Source of the DNA: an uncultured Collinsella sp.
GTDB taxonomy: Bacteria; Actinomycetota; Coriobacteriia; Coriobacteriales; Coriobacteriaceae
Length of the DNA stretch: 17,533 bases
Direction of reading: 5' to 3'
NCBI GenBank assembly: GCA_902465265.1
Contig: CABQMF010000041.1
Coordinates: forward strand, 1 to 17,533
This document shows, in pieces, positions 13,809 to 17,533 of the stretch. The translations under genes were made by a program, and so were the position numbers. Position 1 is the stretch's first letter; every line of letters starts with the position of its first letter. The notes under the pieces were generated by a model. It had not been told where the DNA came from, made no database searches, and was given only the letters and a program-made list of their open reading frames with translations.

Positions 13809-16304
13809 ATGACGGAACAGAAGATGAGTCCGCAGGCTATCGAGGTGCGTGGCGCACGTGTCCATAACCTCAAGAACATCGATATCGATATTCCGCTGGG
13901 AAAGCTCGTGGGCATTGCCGGCGTATCGGGTTCGGGCAAGAGTTCGCTGGCGCTGGGGGTTCTTTATGCCGAGGGCTCGCGTCGCTACTTGGAAGCACTC
14001 AGCACCTATACTCGTCGTCGCCTAACACAGGCCGAACACGCCCAGGTGGACGAGGTGCTGCACGTGCCGGCGGCGCTCGCATTGCATCAGCGCCCCAGCG
14101 TGCCGGGCGTGCGTTCCACCTTTGGCACCATGACCGAGCTCAACAATAGCCTGCGCCTGCTCTTTAGCCGCTGCGCCCAGCACGTGTGCCCGCATTGCGG
14201 GGCGCGTGTGGAGCCGAGCCTTAACGTGGCTGCGGGCTTGTCGCTCACGTGTCCGACATGCGGCCGCGAGTTCTACGCGCCGAGTGCCGAGGATTTGGCC
14301 TTCAATAGCGGCGGCGCGTGTCCTACCTGCGGCGGCACCGGTGTCATGCGCGAGGTGGACGAAGCGAGCCTGGTGCCCGACGAGTCAAAGACCATCAACG
14401 AGGGCGCAGTACTTCCCTGGGGTACGCTCATGTGGGATCTGATGAAGCAGGTGGCAGGCGAGATGGGCGTGCGTACCGACGTGCCGTTTAACCAGCTCAC
14501 GCCTCAAGAGCGCGACATCGTGTTCCATGGTCCGGCGGTTAAGAAGCACATTCTCTACGTTCCCAAAAACGGCGAGGGCGCCACGCCGCTCGACTTTACC
14601 TATTACAACGCCGTCTATACCGTCGAGAATGCGCTCGCCAAGGTCAAGGACGATAAGGGCTTAAAACGCGTTGCGCGCTTTTTGCGCGAGGGAGCATGCC
14701 GTGATTGCGGCGGCACGCGTCTCTCCGAGGCCGCGCGCCAGCCCCAGGTGCGCGGTATCAATCTGGCGCAGGCCGCGGCCATGACGCTGGGCGAGGCGAT
14801 TGAGTGGATGCGCGGGGTGCCCGCATCCTTGCCGCCCGAGATGCGGCCCATGGCGACGGATATCTGCGATTCGTTTTTGAGTGTGGCCCGTCGTCTGGTC
14901 GACCTGGGTCTCGATTACCTTTCACTCGATCGCGCCGGTGCCACGCTCTCCACGGGTGAGCGCCAGCGTGTGCAGCTCGCCCGCGTGGTGCGCAACCGGT
15001 CGACGGGTGTGCTTTATGTGCTGGACGAGCCTTCGATCGGCCTGCATCCTGCCAATGTCGACGGCTTGGTGGGCGTGATGCGCGATCTGGTGGATGACGG
15101 CAACACCGTGGTTGTTGTCGACCACGACACGCGCGTACTGGCGGAAGCCGACTATCTGGTCGAGATGGGCCCCGTTGCCGGAGCAGGCGGCGGTAACGTG
15201 ATTGCCGCTGGTACGGTGGACGAGGTCGAACAATCGCAGGGCAGCCGCATCGCCCCGTTTTTGCGCGCAGAGTCCAAGCGCTTGCGTCCGCAGGTGACTG
15301 ACGAGGAAATGTTCGACCAGGGCCATATCCGCATGGCGACCGATACCATCCATACCGTCAAGCCGCTCGAAGTTGATATCCCGCGCGGCCGCTTGGTTGC
15401 GGTGACGGGTGTTTCTGGTTCGGGTAAGACGACGCTCGTGCTCGAGACGCTCATCCCGGCGCTCAAGGCGCAGGCAGCCGGCGAGCGCCTGCCGGGACAC
15501 GTGCGTTGGGTCGATGCCGAGGGCATTGCGCGTGCCAACCTGATTGACGCCACGCCCATCGGTGCCAACGTGCGCTCGACGGTAGCGACCTATGCCGACA
15601 TCCATGATGAGCTGCGCCGCGCCTTCGCCCGTACGCCCGAAGCCAAGGCAGCCGGCTACAAGGCGGGTGCCTTTAGCTACAACACCGGCGCCTTGCGCTG
15701 CCCTACGTGCGATGGAACGGGCTCGATATCGCTCGACGTGCAGTTTTTGCCCGACGTCGAGATCGTCTGCCCGGCATGCCGTGGTTCGCGCTACGCCGAG
15801 GCCGCCTCGCGTATCCATCGCGAGGGCAAGGACGGGAGTCTGCTTACGCTGCCGCAGCTCATGGATATGAGTGTGGACGAGGCCATCGACGCCACACTGG
15901 GACTCAAGAAGGTTCAGACGCGCTTACAGACCTTGCACGACCTGGGCCTGGGTTATCTCACGCTTGGCGAGCCCACACCGGCGCTTTCGGGCGGTGAGGC
16001 ACAGCGCCTTAAGCTCGCGAGCGAGATGGGCCGCGTGCAGGACGACGCCGTATTCGTATTCGACGAGCCCACGATTGGCCTGCATCCGCTCGATGTTCAG
16101 GTACTGTTGAACGTGTTTGACGGCCTCGTTGCCAAGGGCGCCACAGTTATCGTGATCGAGCATGACCTCGACCTTATCCGTAACGCCGATTACGTGATCG
16201 ACATGGGCCCAGGCGGTGGCGACGCGGGCGGGCAAATCGTCTGCGCCGGTACGCCGGGTGACATCGCGGCCTGCCCCGCAAGCATCACCGGTCGCTATCT
16301 ATAG
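13809..16304 (+). CDS. UvrA paralogue lacking the UvrB-binding domain (class II UvrA)
   Basis: An 831-residue double-ABC ATPase of the UvrA family. Walker A sites are GVSGSGKS (38-45) and GVSGSGKT (534-541); signatures are LSTGERQR and LSGGEAQR; Walker B sites are VLDEPSIGLH and VFDEPTIGLH. The family zinc module near the C terminus is intact (Cys631, Cys634, Cys654, Cys657). The segment STFGTMTELNNSLRLLFSRC runs almost directly into a four-cysteine module (127-151), so the roughly 120-residue UvrB-binding domain of true UvrA is missing. Relatives such as UvrA2 and DrrC act in drug tolerance rather than standard excision repair. I prefer the ATG at 13809, with GGTGAT-type anti-16S pairing upstream; the ATG at 13791, one base after the ATPase stop, is the alternative and would be translationally coupled. 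Confidence 0.88.
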   Translation: MTEQKMSPQAIEVRGARVHNLKNIDIDIPLGKLVGIAGVSGSGKSSLALGVLYAEGSRRYLEALSTYTRRRLTQAEHAQVDEVLHVPAALALHQRPSVPGVRSTFGTMTELNNSLRLLFSRCAQHVCPHCGARVEPSLNVAAGLSLTCPTCGREFYAPSAEDLAFNSGGACPTCGGTGVMREVDEASLVPDESKTINEGAVLPWGTLMWDLMKQVAGEMGVRTDVPFNQLTPQERDIVFHGPAVKKHILYVPKNGEGATPLDFTYYNAVYTVENALAKVKDDKGLKRVARFLREGACRDCGGTRLSEAARQPQVRGINLAQAAAMTLGEAIEWMRGVPASLPPEMRPMATDICDSFLSVARRLVDLGLDYLSLDRAGATLSTGERQRVQLARVVRNRSTGVLYVLDEPSIGLHPANVDGLVGVMRDLVDDGNTVVVVDHDTRVLAEADYLVEMGPVAGAGGGNVIAAGTVDEVEQSQGSRIAPFLRAESKRLRPQVTDEEMFDQGHIRMATDTIHTVKPLEVDIPRGRLVAVTGVSGSGKTTLVLETLIPALKAQAAGERLPGHVRWVDAEGIARANLIDATPIGANVRSTVATYADIHDELRRAFARTPEAKAAGYKAGAFSYNTGALRCPTCDGTGSISLDVQFLPDVEIVCPACRGSRYAEAASRIHREGKDGSLLTLPQLMDMSVDEAIDATLGLKKVQTRLQTLHDLGLGYLTLGEPTPALSGGEAQRLKLASEMGRVQDDAVFVFDEPTIGLHPLDVQVLLNVFDGLVAKGATVIVIEHDLDLIRNADYVIDMGPGGGDAGGQIVCAGTPGDIAACPASITGRYL

Positions 16305-16305
16305 A

Positions 16306-16340
16306 CAATGAGGCAAAGGGACAGCCTCTTTGCCTCATTG
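16306..16340. terminator. 13-bp perfect hairpin between convergent genes, GGGACA in the loop
   Basis: CAATGAGGCAAAG (16306-16318) pairs exactly with CTTTGCCTCATTG (16328-16340). It starts two bases after the UvrA-like stop codon and ends four bases before the stop codon of the minus-strand ATPase. It lacks a T-run on either strand, so it may be a repeat or a transcript end-protecting hairpin rather than an intrinsic terminator. The AAAGGGACAG core matches the other GGGAC repeats in the window. Confidence 0.55.
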
Positions 16341-16344
16341 ATGC

Positions 16345-17445
16345 CTATTTCACGCATTGAGCCGCGAGATAGTCGCGGAAGAATGGCAATTCAAATGCGA
16401 CGAGCCCTCGTCCTCGTTCCCCGATGATGCCGGCATCTATCATGCGGCGTCGGTAGCGGGAGACCTGCTGCGGCGAACGCTTAAGGCGCTCGACAAGGTC
16501 GGCGGTGGTGGACTCTTCCTCGTCATCGAGCATGGCGATGAGGAATCGCTTGTCCTCTGCAGTGAGTTCCCGATAGGTTGCCGCGAGGATTCGGTCGTCC
16601 ATCTCGTCGCGCGCGATTTTGATTCCCAGGTCAAAGTCGCGTGACGAGATTTCCTTCGAATCGCTTGTGAGATCCCAGGCACGGTAGCCTACGAGCTGCA
16701 ATAGGAAGGGAAAACCAGAGATCGAGCGAACGGCTCTATCGATTCCCTCAGCATCTGCCAGGCGATCGTTTTCCTGGATTGTGCGAATCAGGGCCTCGCG
16801 TACGTCATAGTCGGCAATGCGACCCAGATGATATTGTTGGGCGCGGCGAAGGAACGAGACCGTCTTGTGGTTCAGCAACGTCGATACGTTGTTGGGAAGT
16901 CCCGCCATGAGCAGGGCGACGCGTTTCCCATCGGTCACAAAGTGCTGATACGTCGCTGCGAGCTGAATCATCTCGTCGAGTGTCGGGTCCACCTCGTCAA
17001 CCGTGACGAGCAGACCGGTACCGGCCCCGTTGAGCTGGTCGATGATATCGCTCATGCGATAACGCCAGGTTGAGGCATCGTGAACGCGATTGACCTCAAT
17101 GCTGCCGAGCGGTGCAATTCCGAGACCGGTGACTTCGAAGTTCTTAGACGGGTCGATAAGATGGCCGGCAGCACGTTTCGCCCCGAACTCGATTTCCTCA
17201 AGCATTCCTGGGAGCGCGGTCGTCTTTACGGCTATCCAGCCGTGGGATTCCGCCCTTGTCGCGAGCGACGACATGAGAGCGGTTTTACCGGTTCCACGCG
17301 CGCCTGAGAAGATCGAGGTCAATTCTGGGCGCCTGCGCTGGCTGAAGAAGGCACGGTCCAAATCCCGAATAATCTGTTGTCTGCCAGCGAGATGGGCAGG
17401 AACCTCACCAAAACTGGGGGTAAACGGGTTCTCGAGATATTTCAC
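16345..17445 (-). CDS. Second ORC/Cdc6-like AAA ATPase, paralogue of the 12680-13789 gene
   Basis: 366 residues. ENPFTP and AGRQ open the protein, Walker A is GARGTGKT (48-55) and Walker B is LVTVDEVD (146-153). It shares with the first ATPase the blocks AGLP-x-V-x-LL, SFLRRAQQ-x2-LG, GFPFLLQLVGY-x2-W, and a C-terminal winged helix ending GRGLVAFELPFFRDYLA. Identity looks like a quarter to a third by eye. It has a longer segment between Walker A and B (about 77-135) that includes a Gly-rich, strand-like part and replaces the shorter linker of its paralogue. The start is GTG, with AAAGGAG six bases upstream and no better ATG. It is convergent with the UvrA-like gene, separated by a 13-bp hairpin, and its AT-rich promoter region carries a dyad. 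Function unknown. Confidence 0.85.
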   Translation of the reverse strand: MKYLENPFTPSFGEVPAHLAGRQQIIRDLDRAFFSQRRRPELTSIFSGARGTGKTALMSSLATRAESHGWIAVKTTALPGMLEEIEFGAKRAAGHLIDPSKNFEVTGLGIAPLGSIEVNRVHDASTWRYRMSDIIDQLNGAGTGLLVTVDEVDPTLDEMIQLAATYQHFVTDGKRVALLMAGLPNNVSTLLNHKTVSFLRRAQQYHLGRIADYDVREALIRTIQENDRLADAEGIDRAVRSISGFPFLLQLVGYRAWDLTSDSKEISSRDFDLGIKIARDEMDDRILAATYRELTAEDKRFLIAMLDDEEESTTADLVERLKRSPQQVSRYRRRMIDAGIIGERGRGLVAFELPFFRDYLAAQCVK

Positions 17446-17469
17446 ACGGCTCTCCTTTCACACCGCCGT

Positions 17470-17509
17470 TTAACTTCATTTTATTTTAGTTAATTCTGAT
17501 TAAAAGCAA
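17470..17509 (-). promoter_or_regulatory. AT-rich promoter region of the minus-strand ATPase with TTAAT-TCTG-ATTAA dyad
   Basis: A perfect 5-bp dyad (17490-17494 and 17499-17503) lies between a possible -35 TTGCTT (17504-17509, minus strand) and a -10-like TAAAAT further in. An outer TTAAC-N14-GTTAA pair (17470-17493) overlaps it. A dyad inside the promoter spacer is a usual repressor layout. The hexamer spacing is not ideal (15 or 20 bp). The region is markedly more AT-rich than the rest of the window. Confidence 0.4.
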
Positions 17510-17533
17510 TGGTTCGTTATTTAGAGCATCAAT

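Noticed and set aside
1..17533. tRNA genes, CRISPR arrays and transposase genes
   Set aside because: No cloverleaf with a GGTTCGA-type arm, no regularly spaced repeat array with spacers, and no transposase or integrase motif was found on either strand.

Overview
The window looks like chromosomal DNA of a high-GC gut actinobacterium, most likely a coriobacterium close to Collinsella. That is an inference from base composition, strong AAGGAG-type ribosome binding sites, short intergenic gaps and the gene mix; no rRNA or other marker gene is present to prove it. I can support fifteen complete protein genes, one gene cut by the left edge, and several regulatory or repeated intergenic elements. 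No tRNA, rRNA, CRISPR array, transposase or phage gene was found.

Left part (1-5250): the 3' end of release factor 3 (prfC). Then comes a VUT/YhhQ-type queuosine-precursor transporter whose leader carries a preQ1-riboswitch-like hairpin, followed 9 bp later by a short-chain dehydrogenase, with a strong terminator. On the opposite strand lie uracil-DNA glycosylase (ung) and an EamA/DMT transporter. The EamA gene is divergent from a LysR regulator that probably controls it.

Middle (5250-10270): a MATE efflux transporter, then a 58-bp region with a perfect 24-bp inverted repeat, and a 23S rRNA guanine methyltransferase (RlmA type). Next are a four-helix membrane protein of unknown function, an overlooked 47-residue single-helix membrane protein gene, an RsmJ-type 16S rRNA methyltransferase, a small zinc-ribbon-like protein, and a GNAT acetyltransferase divergent from it across a 9-bp dyad.

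Right part (10270-17533): a GC-rich stretch that can fold into four successive hairpins leads into a TetM/EF-G-like ribosomal GTPase. After it comes a repeat-like spacer and three GGTATAA direct repeats spaced exactly 10 bp apart. These repeats precede a two-gene unit: an ORC/Cdc6-like AAA ATPase and a UvrA paralogue that lacks the UvrB-binding domain. A second, clearly paralogous AAA ATPase lies convergently on the other strand. The UvrB-less UvrA flanked by two related ATPases is the best candidate here for an undescribed system.

A small family of GGGAC-containing intergenic repeats recurs at four places (near 6700, 7640, 12516-12601 and 16320), each beside a gene end or promoter. Translation and RNA-modification functions are over-represented: RF3, RlmA, RsmJ, the ribosomal GTPase and queuosine-precursor uptake.
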